Origin: Vibrio diazotrophicus
Lineage (GTDB): Bacteria > Pseudomonadota > Gammaproteobacteria > Enterobacterales > Vibrionaceae
Assembly (NCBI RefSeq): GCF_038452265.1
Contig: NZ_CP151842.1
Span: forward strand, 2,294,001-2,358,000
Length of the DNA stretch: 64,000 bases
Reading direction: 5' to 3'
Both the position numbers and the translations under genes were made by a program. The notes beneath the pieces are model-generated. The model had not been told where the DNA came from. It saw nothing but the letters and a program-made list of their open reading frames with translations, and did not search any database. Positions 27,286 through 34,457 of the stretch are shown here, in pieces (the first letter of the stretch is position 1; the number at the start of each line of letters is the position of its first letter).

Positions 27286-27631
27286 CTGACTGATCCTCTC
27301 TAAACCCCCATCGCTCAATTAAGTCTTCCACAAATTCACTGCCATAGATTTCATGTGACTCAACTGCACCACAACATTGAATTAACGTAATGACTCCATC
27401 ACGTAGCAAGTTGCAAGACTCTCCTCTGGTGTAGGACATTAAGTGATACATATCCGCACCACATATATTTGAGTTGTATAGATTGACAATTAAGCTCGCG
27501 ATATGACGCTTCTCTTGAGCTAATCGTCCAACGTAGGCCAACTCTTTTTCCCGGCTTTCTGGGATTGGACTGTACTCCCCTGGTCTGGGGTCTAAATTCA
27601 CGGGGATGTGTTTAATTGATACAAACTGCAT
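27275..27631 (-). CDS. Hypothetical phage protein
   Basis: A 118-aa protein of unknown function. Its start MQFVSIKHIPVNLDPRPGEY follows AGGAGTG. It lies 10 bp downstream of the primase gene and probably belongs to the replication operon. Confidence 0.55.
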   Translation of the reverse strand: MQFVSIKHIPVNLDPRPGEYSPIPESREKELAYVGRLAQEKRHIASLIVNLYNSNICGADMYHLMSYTRGESCNLLRDGVITLIQCCGAVESHEIYGSEFVEDLIERWGFREDQSDED

Positions 27632-27641
27632 AAATCACTCC

Positions 27642-30401
27642 TTACTGGTTAGTTTCTTTCTCTTGAACGTCGTCTGGAACGGCTGGGAACAGGCCGAACT
27701 CTCGCAAGTTCTCAACGCCCAGGGCGACAAAGTTGGCAATACGTTTGCCGTTGATAGATTTCTCATGGCCATCTTTCAAAACTACTTTGGCTTCTTTCAA
27801 TTGCTTCTTGAGAATGCGATCGCTCTTCACTGGCAAACTATCGAATTTGGCTTTTAATGCAGGGCTTTGGCTGATGTGCTGCATGATGTGGCTAGTACGA
27901 ACTAACAAGCACAGCTCACCTTCCACCCAGTCAAATGCGTATGGATGGCGGAAGTGGCCAGCATCCATTTCGCCTAGAATCAGTTCCATGATCCAAACCC
28001 ATGGCTCACGCTCTGCTTCAGTTTCACGAATGTGGGTGTTCATCTCAGTAATGATGTCTTTTAAAAAATCGCCGTAGTTACTCGCTACACCTGTGAATTC
28101 ACATAGAAGGCGCCAAGTCAACATTAGGCATGCATAGTTATCACGCATACGGTTAGCACCGTTGTCATCTGGCTTTGCCATGCAATGCTTAGATAGGAAA
28201 TCCACACACTCTCGGTAGGCACGTTTCATTTGCGGACGAGTATATGAAGTCAGATATTTGATCCAGTCTTTAACAGGGAAACGAGGCAATTCATCAGGAA
28301 TCATATCGCCCTTACGTCCTGTTAGGTCTGAACGAACCAATTTGCCCAGTAGTGATTGCACCGGCACATCCTCACCTGCAAGTAGAACAGGCGCGATACT
28401 CAAGAACTCGGTCATATCGGTACCACGGCGAGTGATGGTGTACTGGTAACTTTCTTGAAGCATGGCAACGGCTTTATCGATAACACCTTGCCCCTGAGCT
28501 GAAAGCTCTTCCCAACCGACTGGGTGAGAGGTGTGCGATATCGATGTCAGCAAACGGAACTCGGTTTTCAAACTCTGGCCAGAGAACATGGTAAACGCCA
28601 AAGTGCGTTCCAATGATTTAACCAAAGTTGATTTACCCGCCCCTTTACCAGCGTTAAGCATGTAGTGTGGCCAGAAACCTAAGAACGTTTTGGCATGAGC
28701 ACCTAACCCCCAAACCAATAGCATCAAAGCGGCATTGTTTTTGAAAGTTGCGTGGTAAGCCTCAATAACGCGACGGCCTTGTTCTGGTGTTCCTGAAGGG
28801 AATTGCAGGTTGTGATAAGGACACTGCTGGGTTGGGTCAGTGAAGAAAGAATCAGGTCCTTCATTTAAGATGGCTTTGCCATCATGCCAGGCTAAACCCA
28901 CGAAATTGACAGCGCTACGCTCACCGATGTGAGTAGCACGCTCTAGAATTGAGATCATACGGGTGAACTTGCCTGGGTTGAAAATACCACCGCCAACACG
29001 ACGCCATACATCGATGTTGTAAAGCTGCTCGCGTTTAAGTACAAAACGAGTCAGTTCATTAGGTGAATCTGGCGTTTGGATAGTTGCAGAGTAAACTTTC
29101 GTTGGCTGTAAATCCGGTTCGCCAGTCATCGCAGAGCTGGCTGAAGAAATAGTAATTTTCGATAAGCCTGCAATGCGGAAAGAACAAACGTCCTGCGGAA
29201 TTTTCTGCTCACTTTCCCCGTCGGTAACCACTTTCAGGTAACTGGTAAAGTCCGGTTTTACTCGGTAAGTCCAATAAAGATGTTGGTCATGATTGGGTAG
29301 TGGTAAACGCTTGTGATTAGCATGTTCAAATTCACCGTCTTGTCCAGTAACGAGCCACTGATCCAAGTTGTAGATAAGGTTATATTTGGTGAGTTTTGGT
29401 CCATGCTGTTTCAAAAAGTCGTTAAGGTCATTAAGCCCTTCCCACTTACCATTTTTATGATCAACAAGGAAACAAGGGATGTTTAATGCGGTACATTTCT
29501 CATGAACTATCCAAGCGGCTTCTGGCCCAGGTCTGTGACCTTTCCTTGGTCCGTCCGCGATAGGCTCATCATTATCGAAGCAACAAATCACACGTTTACC
29601 CGTTAAAAAGCGCCAATCAATTTCTTCGACCGCTAAACCGCGAGTTGCAATAGCAGTAAACAACCCTTTACCTTTTCCTTCAGGGTCAAAAGCTGCGATC
29701 GCAGAGATGGCATTGATAGCAGACTCAACCACAATCACTGTTTTTGCGCGTTTTAATGCAACCTTGTCAGGAATGTATGGATAACCGCGTTTCTCACCCA
29801 TAGCTTTGGTTTTGTTGTCACCATTAAGCGCAGGGTCAATAAAACGTAAATCGATCCCCATCACTTCGTTAGTAAACAAACAACGACTTGGGAATGTAAC
29901 CGCAGGGCCACCATAACCAAGTTCACCAGGGTTCTTCTTCGGGCTATGCCAGTCACTAAAACCGATAGCACCACGTTTGATAAGCATCTCAACGACAGGA
30001 GCAGGAATGCCACGTTGATCAACCAAATACGCCTTTGCATCCGATGCAACAGCCAGCTGCTTCTCTGCAACCCAAGAAAGCTGACTTTGCTGCTTAATTT
30101 GCTGAGGAGCATTATCAGTAGGAATATTGAATTCAGCATGAAGCCACTGCATAGCCTCGCTGGAATCTACCGCTTGGCCACAATAGATAACCAAATCAAT
30201 ACAGGAACCTTTTTCACCAGACGTATGGTCTTTCCACATCATGTAACCCGCTTGGGCTGCATCAAAAATGCTGACACTTGGGTGTTTGTCCGGGCGATTA
30301 GGAGCCTTATAATTTCCAGTAGGGTCTGGACGTTCCATACACAAACGATCAGCCAACTCGTGTAAATCAATGATCTGTTTTAGTTGTTCTGCGGACGCCA
30401 T
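27642..30401 (-). CDS. Phage DNA primase/helicase
   Basis: A 919-aa replication protein. Residues ~1-100 resemble a DnaG-type zinc-binding domain but lack the cysteines. A TOPRIM domain follows (VIVVESAINAISA near residue 220, catalytic FDNDEP near 275). The C-terminal half is a P-loop helicase with Walker A GKGAGKST at 585-592. Such proteins prime and unwind phage DNA, as in P4 alpha-like or DnaG/helicase fusions. It is the largest early gene and implies replication largely independent of host DnaG/DnaB loading; an origin is probably nearby but I could not locate one. Confidence 0.85.
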   Translation of the reverse strand: MASAEQLKQIIDLHELADRLCMERPDPTGNYKAPNRPDKHPSVSIFDAAQAGYMMWKDHTSGEKGSCIDLVIYCGQAVDSSEAMQWLHAEFNIPTDNAPQQIKQQSQLSWVAEKQLAVASDAKAYLVDQRGIPAPVVEMLIKRGAIGFSDWHSPKKNPGELGYGGPAVTFPSRCLFTNEVMGIDLRFIDPALNGDNKTKAMGEKRGYPYIPDKVALKRAKTVIVVESAINAISAIAAFDPEGKGKGLFTAIATRGLAVEEIDWRFLTGKRVICCFDNDEPIADGPRKGHRPGPEAAWIVHEKCTALNIPCFLVDHKNGKWEGLNDLNDFLKQHGPKLTKYNLIYNLDQWLVTGQDGEFEHANHKRLPLPNHDQHLYWTYRVKPDFTSYLKVVTDGESEQKIPQDVCSFRIAGLSKITISSASSAMTGEPDLQPTKVYSATIQTPDSPNELTRFVLKREQLYNIDVWRRVGGGIFNPGKFTRMISILERATHIGERSAVNFVGLAWHDGKAILNEGPDSFFTDPTQQCPYHNLQFPSGTPEQGRRVIEAYHATFKNNAALMLLVWGLGAHAKTFLGFWPHYMLNAGKGAGKSTLVKSLERTLAFTMFSGQSLKTEFRLLTSISHTSHPVGWEELSAQGQGVIDKAVAMLQESYQYTITRRGTDMTEFLSIAPVLLAGEDVPVQSLLGKLVRSDLTGRKGDMIPDELPRFPVKDWIKYLTSYTRPQMKRAYRECVDFLSKHCMAKPDDNGANRMRDNYACLMLTWRLLCEFTGVASNYGDFLKDIITEMNTHIRETEAEREPWVWIMELILGEMDAGHFRHPYAFDWVEGELCLLVRTSHIMQHISQSPALKAKFDSLPVKSDRILKKQLKEAKVVLKDGHEKSINGKRIANFVALGVENLREFGLFPAVPDDVQEKETNQ

Positions 30402-30669
30402 AGAGCGTGCCTCCGATATCTTTTAAATCTACCCCAATCGCAACTGGGCCAAAGTACTGTTCTAAATTCTGTTTTACCTGTTGAAATTCCGATGACTTCA
30501 ACAGGTTGGCAATGGTTTGGTGGTTTTGCTGAATATGCGCCCACACCATCTGCTTTTTCTCTGGCTCTAATGTGGTTAACACCACGGAAGGCGCGGCCAG
30601 TCGGGTTAAAACAGGCGTGGAATACCAGAGGGGGCATTGCCACCCCCTGTAGCTATAAGTCACACGCAT
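30367..30669 (-). CDS. Hypothetical phage protein
   Basis: A 100-aa protein starting MRVTYSYRGWQCPLWY. It overlaps the primase start by 35 bp and the upstream gene end by 17 bp. No family recognised; compact overlaps and codon use fit a real early gene. Confidence 0.5.
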   Translation of the reverse strand: MRVTYSYRGWQCPLWYSTPVLTRLAAPSVVLTTLEPEKKQMVWAHIQQNHQTIANLLKSSEFQQVKQNLEQYFGPVAIGVDLKDIGGTLYGVRRTTKTDH

Positions 30670-30952
30670 AAATCCGACGCAGACAAGCGGAAGCAATCCA
30701 AAGCTGTTCACTTAAATGGCAGCTATGAGTGAGTTGCTGTTGCTCCACTTGCTCCTGAGGTAAATGTTTGAGTTCGTCTTCATCCAATTTGATGTGGCCT
30801 TCTTGCTCCCAACGAGCAAAAGCAGAAGCCTGTTCATCGGTGAACGCAAGACGATTAATAAACCCTTGCTGGCGAACCATCTGTTGTTCCAGTTTGAACA
30901 AACAAGCTCGTTCCGGTGGCGAAAGCTTTGTCGCCGCTACTTGGTTAGGCAT
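30653..30952 (-). CDS. Hypothetical phage protein
   Basis: A 99-aa, Gln/Glu-rich helical protein (MPNQVAATKLSPPERACLFKL...). The ATG at 30952 overlaps the preceding gene by 8 bp, the spacing used through this operon. Function unknown. Confidence 0.5.
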   Translation of the reverse strand: MPNQVAATKLSPPERACLFKLEQQMVRQQGFINRLAFTDEQASAFARWEQEGHIKLDEDELKHLPQEQVEQQQLTHSCHLSEQLWIASACLRRIYACDL

Positions 30953-31259
30953 AACTCTTCTCCATGTAAGCTTCGACAAGCTTCTGTGATGGGCGAATCT
31001 GATGCTTGCGCCAAACAGAGTTCTCATTCAACAACGATAAAAACTCATCAACATAAGCTTCAGGAACACCATCACCAGAGCACCAAAGACGAATATCGAT
31101 AGGCCTTAACTTCATCCGTTCTGCCACGTACTCTTCCAAGCGCTTTGAATTCGCTCTTCCACCAAATACATGCAAGTTGATATTGCGTAGTGCCGCTGCA
31201 AGTGCCTTTCTACGCATATCCATTGCTGCTTCTTGTAACCTAGCCATAGCCTTATACAT
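30945..31259 (-). CDS. Hypothetical phage protein
   Basis: A 104-aa basic protein of unknown function. The middle (SKRLEEYVAERMKLRPIDIR) looks helical and may bind nucleic acid. The start is uncertain: the ATG at 31259 has AAGG directly against it, and the ATG at 31247 is an alternative. Confidence 0.5.
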   Translation of the reverse strand: MYKAMARLQEAAMDMRRKALAAALRNINLHVFGGRANSKRLEEYVAERMKLRPIDIRLWCSGDGVPEAYVDEFLSLLNENSVWRKHQIRPSQKLVEAYMEKSYA

Positions 31260-31269
31260 CCTTATCCCC

Positions 31270-31470
31270 TTATCGATACGAGCGAACTGAAACGACTCTG
31301 TCTTTACTGATACTTAAAGGATCTTCACCAACACACTTAACAATCATGTTTGGCCCTTGTGCTTCGCACTTTTCAACCACCCAGAATTCATGCCCTAAAA
31401 TATTGATAACATCCCCACGAACAACCGATTCAGCACATTGCTGCTTTACTGAACTTTCTATCGAAAACAT
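31270..31470 (-). CDS. Hypothetical phage protein
   Basis: A 66-aa protein predicted to be mainly beta-strand (RGDVINILGHEFWVVEK). Its start overlaps the end of the recombinase gene by 13 bp and is preceded by AGAGG. Function unknown. Confidence 0.5.
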   Translation of the reverse strand: MFSIESSVKQQCAESVVRGDVINILGHEFWVVEKCEAQGPNMIVKCVGEDPLSISKDRVVSVRSYR

Positions 31471-32159
31471 GTGCTTGCCTCTCTCATAGCTGAATCCAGA
31501 GACTCACGGTCAGGTGCCGTATAGATCGAGGTGGTAGAAAGGTTCGTGTGTCCAAGCACCGCTTGAACTCTACGCAACGCATCTGGTGACGTTGTGCGTT
31601 CTAAAAAGCGTTTCGCCCATGAATGGCGTAACCAGTGCGGTGTTCCTGCAGGTACTTCGGCAACTCGGCACCACTGTGTAAAACGGTGTTGGAAAGAACG
31701 GCGACTCATCGCCTGATTGTTTCGGCTAAGAAAAAGAGGACGGTCTAGTCGTGGCGTTTCCCAATCGATGCCTTCGCTCATTTCTTTATGAATTTTAAGT
31801 AAGTGTCTTAGCGCACTGGTTGCTGACTTGTTTAAAGCGATCGGGTGCTTCTTAAGGTTCTTAGCGTTCATGCTGTCGTAAACCAAATAGCCTTCTTGCA
31901 AGCTGCGTTCAGCGTCACCAACCGTTAGCCCAATCATAGGCAAGTCGTGACGTTGTGCTTTACCTGCATCAGGGCCAGCTAACACTCCTAAACGAATCGC
32001 AGTTTCACGCATCAGTAGCATCCAGTAATAATCTCTTTTTGCATAAATGCCTTGTGTGTCCTTCACCGTTTTAAATAGTTTTTTCTCTTCCTGCTCAGTG
32101 AAATAGTGCAGAAACAGATTGATTGAAGAACTTAGATTTTGAGTTGATAAAGTATTCAT
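31458..32159 (-). CDS. Short tyrosine recombinase, catalytic domain only
   Basis: A 233-aa enzyme that begins almost at the catalytic domain: no arm-binding domain and almost no core-binding domain, a layout like FimB/FimE. The catalytic set appears complete: an Arg in RETAIRLGVLAG, HWLRHSW as HxxR, GHTNLST with the third His, and the nucleophile in TSIYTAP. It is the first gene after cII, an odd place for a recombinase. Possible roles are genome resolution, DNA inversion or a regulatory rearrangement; the substrate site is not known. Confidence 0.85.
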   Translation of the reverse strand: MNTLSTQNLSSSINLFLHYFTEQEEKKLFKTVKDTQGIYAKRDYYWMLLMRETAIRLGVLAGPDAGKAQRHDLPMIGLTVGDAERSLQEGYLVYDSMNAKNLKKHPIALNKSATSALRHLLKIHKEMSEGIDWETPRLDRPLFLSRNNQAMSRRSFQHRFTQWCRVAEVPAGTPHWLRHSWAKRFLERTTSPDALRRVQAVLGHTNLSTTSIYTAPDRESLDSAMREASTCFR

Positions 32160-32187
32160 GGCATACCTCCGTTGGCTTCGCCGTTAC

Positions 32188-32670
32188 TTAATTCACTACA
32201 ACTAGTGCACGAAGACGTTCTAACAGCGCCAAAGCAGCCGTAAACGTTTCACGTAATTCACGTTCAATTCTTTCGAATTCATGTTGTTCGATATCACCGT
32301 CTTCTAATGCTTCAGCAATAGCGCGGTTCACATCGCCGATTTCGGCATGCCATTGGCTATAACTGTTCAGCAGCTCAACATCAGAAATGCCGGAATAATC
32401 ACCGAGGAAATAAAGCGAGTAGCCAAGTTCGGAAGCGATAGAGCGGAGGATTTGAATGTCTCCCGTTAGCTTCATAAGGCGTAAAGCATCAAACAGCCCA
32501 AACTTGTGACCATGTTGATTAGGGTTGATCTCATTAGGAAGAACGCCCGGGCGCTTACCCAGCAGACGTTCAAGTTCTGCAGTGTTGTTGAATTGTTTTA
32601 ACGTGCTGTAGCTGGCATTCACTACCTGAGGGAATTCACAGGTAAGAGCCGCTTCAATAACTGATGTCAT
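32188..32670 (-). CDS. Phage CII-like regulatory protein
   Basis: A 160-aa protein matching the Phage_CII (CP76) family seen in K139- and P2-group phages. The LPNEINPNQHGHKFGLFDALRLM block, GDIQILRSIASELGY, and a C-terminal helical region ending in ALALLERLRAL all fit the family register. It is thought to steer the lysis/lysogeny choice. It is the second gene of the leftward early transcript, 304 bp from the cro-like gene; the start follows AGGAG. Confidence 0.82.
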   Translation of the reverse strand: MTSVIEAALTCEFPQVVNASYSTLKQFNNTAELERLLGKRPGVLPNEINPNQHGHKFGLFDALRLMKLTGDIQILRSIASELGYSLYFLGDYSGISDVELLNSYSQWHAEIGDVNRAIAEALEDGDIEQHEFERIERELRETFTAALALLERLRALVVVN

Positions 32671-32730
32671 CGTAATCTCCTGATAAACGAATACGTTTTG
32701 TTTTTCAGAAGGCTGCGCTACAATCTACGG

Positions 32731-32858
32731 TAAGGATGAAATGGTGTTTGAGCCGTGAGCATAGAGGTTGCACCCTCGCTCTGAGTCCCTACAGATGACT
32801 GTTTTAACAGACCTCTGGCCGCTTACTGATTGCCGTTGGTAAGCGGTTTTTCTTTTTT
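32731..32858 (+). ncRNA. Candidate small RNA in the immunity region
   Basis: A strong plus-strand terminator (CCGCTTAC/GTAAGCGG plus T5CT6, 32819-32858) lies in a 304-bp gap with no plus-strand gene, so something rightward must be ended there. A -10-like TACAAT (32719-32724), with a weak -35, would start a ~128-nt transcript. The body holds GTGTTTGAGC followed by CGTGAGCATAG (32744-32764), an AGAGGT/ACCTCT stem, and CTGTTTTAACAG. It is antisense to the cro-cII leader. The promoter is weak, so the transcript is inferred. Confidence 0.4.
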
Positions 32859-32974
32859 AGATCTATCAATTTGAAAATTCATAAATAAGTTTCTCTGTGA
32901 TTGTTCGTCCATAACTACAAATACGCCGACGATATAAAACTGTTTACACTTACCTTGATTCAAACTTGTTTAAG

Positions 32975-33166
32975 TTATGCAGCCTCCTCTTCAATTGGCG
33001 GTAAACCTAATTCCTTTTCTTTGTCTCCCACGGCCTTAGTCAAAAGAATGCGAGTCATTTGTGCCAACTTGCGCGAATCTAACGTTGCCAAACGCTCTAT
33101 ACGAGTTCTTAAATGCAAGTCACGAGTAGCAATCAAACTTGCACTTGGGTTTGATTTGATATCCAT
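32975..33166 (-). CDS. Small cro-position protein
   Basis: A 63-aa protein (MDIKSNPSASLIATRDLHL...) transcribed divergently from the repressor, the place where cro/apl-type regulators sit. No clear helix-turn-helix is visible; LATLDSRKLAQMTRILLTKAV could be one. It starts at 33166, with GGAGA upstream. The regulatory role is inferred from position only. Confidence 0.55.
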   Translation of the reverse strand: MDIKSNPSASLIATRDLHLRTRIERLATLDSRKLAQMTRILLTKAVGDKEKELGLPPIEEEAA

Positions 33167-33300
33167 AGTGTCTCCTGCTTGTGTTAAACTAACTAATTGA
33201 ATCAAACGTTAACAAAATAATCCAAATAGTTATCTTGATAACTTTCAAAACAGATAGTAGATCCATTTTTGGAGCATTACAAGCCGAGGAAGGTAAATAT
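33167..33300. promoter_or_regulatory. Divergent lytic/lysogenic promoter region with operator palindrome
   Basis: AGTTATCTTGATAACT (33228-33243) is a perfect 16-bp palindrome. GTTAAC (33209-33214) and GTTA-AAC-TAAC-like bases (33183-33193) share its GTTA/TAAC half-sites. All lie between the divergent starts at 33166 and 33301, where repressor operators are expected. Confidence 0.6.
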
Positions 33301-34107
33301 ATGGACTTTTCTTTTGAGGAACGTCTCAATAATGTGTTGGATGACCGTAAACAAACGCCATGGGGGAAAGGCCTAGGGTTTACTAGTGCCTCAATTTCAC
33401 ACATTTTTTCAGGGGGACGAATCCCTGGGCCGGAGTTTCTTCAGGCAATCTGCAAAGCAGAGAATGTAAACCTAAACTGGCTACTATCAGGTAAAGGAAA
33501 GCCCTTTAACGTAACTTATATTCAAAGTGCAGAAGACTTTGTTGTGTACGTGAATACCATGCTGACAGATGAGAACTGGCAAGTCTGTGTCTGTTCTCTA
33601 TCAGAGCAAACAGTCTTAGTTCTAACTCAACCAGCTCAGTATGAGTTTAAAGGTAAATGGATTGATTACACTTTGTGCGAAGTGCTCGTTGGGCAGGGAA
33701 GTGAAAAGCTTGCTTGGATATTGAACCATCATCAAAACGAAAGAGATACTTACTCAACACCAAACTTACCTAGTAATATTTTGAAAAAAATAGCTCGTGG
33801 CGAGCTTGGAACATATGCACTTCTTCATCATCCAGATTACCGTTTGGAAAATTGGATACAGCCCGCTCCAAAAGAATCACTAGAGTATGAACCAGAGATG
33901 AGTCATAGCACCCCAATCTCAGTGTCACTAATGCGCTCTGTTGTGAAGCTGGTTGATCAGTGTGAAAGAGAAACAAAACAAAATCTTGATAGTGACCAAA
34001 AGGCTCGTGTGATTACTGCTGTTTACCGTCAAGCGGAGAAGCTTGGTTTATCTGAAGAAGAAATATCTTCAGCCATCGAAACTTCTTTTGATGTACTCAA
34101 GGACTGA
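33301..34107 (+). CDS. CI-type phage repressor without a cleavage domain
   Basis: A 268-aa lysogeny-maintenance repressor candidate. The N-terminal ~75 residues form a helix-turn-helix of the phage CI type (FEERLNNVLDDRKQTPWGKGLGFT, SISHIFSGGRIPGPEFLQAIC, NLNWLLSGKGKP). The C-terminus shows no S24 Ala-Gly cleavage site or Ser/Lys dyad, so RecA-stimulated self-cleavage is not expected. The ATG at 33301 follows AGGAAGG; an upstream in-frame start lacks one. Its 3' end is overlapped antisense by an SOS-controlled small ORF. Confidence 0.8.
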   Translation: MDFSFEERLNNVLDDRKQTPWGKGLGFTSASISHIFSGGRIPGPEFLQAICKAENVNLNWLLSGKGKPFNVTYIQSAEDFVVYVNTMLTDENWQVCVCSLSEQTVLVLTQPAQYEFKGKWIDYTLCEVLVGQGSEKLAWILNHHQNERDTYSTPNLPSNILKKIARGELGTYALLHHPDYRLENWIQPAPKESLEYEPEMSHSTPISVSLMRSVVKLVDQCERETKQNLDSDQKARVITAVYRQAEKLGLSEEEISSAIETSFDVLKD

Positions 34108-34205
34108 AACTCTTTAGAACGAGCAATACAAGCTAACTTTTCCAACGCCAGAGCAAGTACCATCTGCTCTGGCGTTTCTTTTTCTGTATCTCGAACCTGT
34201 TCCAT
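34029..34205 (-). CDS. LexA-controlled small ORF, candidate anti-repressor
   Basis: 58 codons starting MEQVRDTEKETPEQMVLALA, with GGAG 5 nt before the second of two adjacent ATGs. A near-consensus LexA box lies 17 bp upstream of the start. The gene is convergent with the repressor and overlaps its last 79 bp; the repressor's terminator hairpin lies inside the coding sequence. The helical, charged product is unlike anything I recognise. By analogy with Tum of coliphage 186, it could inactivate the repressor after DNA damage. An antisense-RNA effect on the repressor message is an alternative. Confidence 0.55.
   Translation of the reverse strand: MEQVRDTEKETPEQMVLALALEKLACIARSKEFQSLSTSKEVSMAEDISSSDKPSFSA
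34144..34184 (+). terminator. Repressor-gene terminator
   Basis: AACGCCAGAGCA / TGCTCTGGCGTT is a 12-bp perfect stem followed by TCTTTTTCT on the plus strand. It has no T tract on the minus strand, so the antisense small ORF can be read through. Confidence 0.9.
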
Positions 34206-34220
34206 CATCACTCCGAAAAC

Positions 34221-34240
34221 CACTGTATACACATACAGTA
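34221..34240 (-). promoter_or_regulatory. LexA (SOS) box and promoter
   Basis: CACTGTATACACATACAGTA matches 17 of 20 bases of the E. coli LexA consensus, with perfect CTGT-N8-ACAG. On the minus strand a TTGATT / 17 bp / GATACT promoter ends inside the box, so LexA would block it directly. Confidence 0.85.
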
Positions 34241-34457
34241 TCTTTAACTGAGAATATGAAATCAAGACATTATTTCGGTTGTGGATTCAATATCACGAAT
34301 TGAACCGACATCACAAATAACAGCCATCAGTAAAATGTCGAGTATTACTAACAATTCTGAATGAGCTAGAACACATTATCGTAATAAGACAGCATCATGT
34401 TATTGAACGAATTGAATAAAAACGCCATGCTCAACCCATAAATAAATGAGGTTGGCT

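Noticed and set aside
33235..33300. Longer repressor start upstream of 33301
   Set aside because: It would put coding sequence over the operator palindrome region and has no Shine-Dalgarno, whereas 33301 has AGGAAGG.
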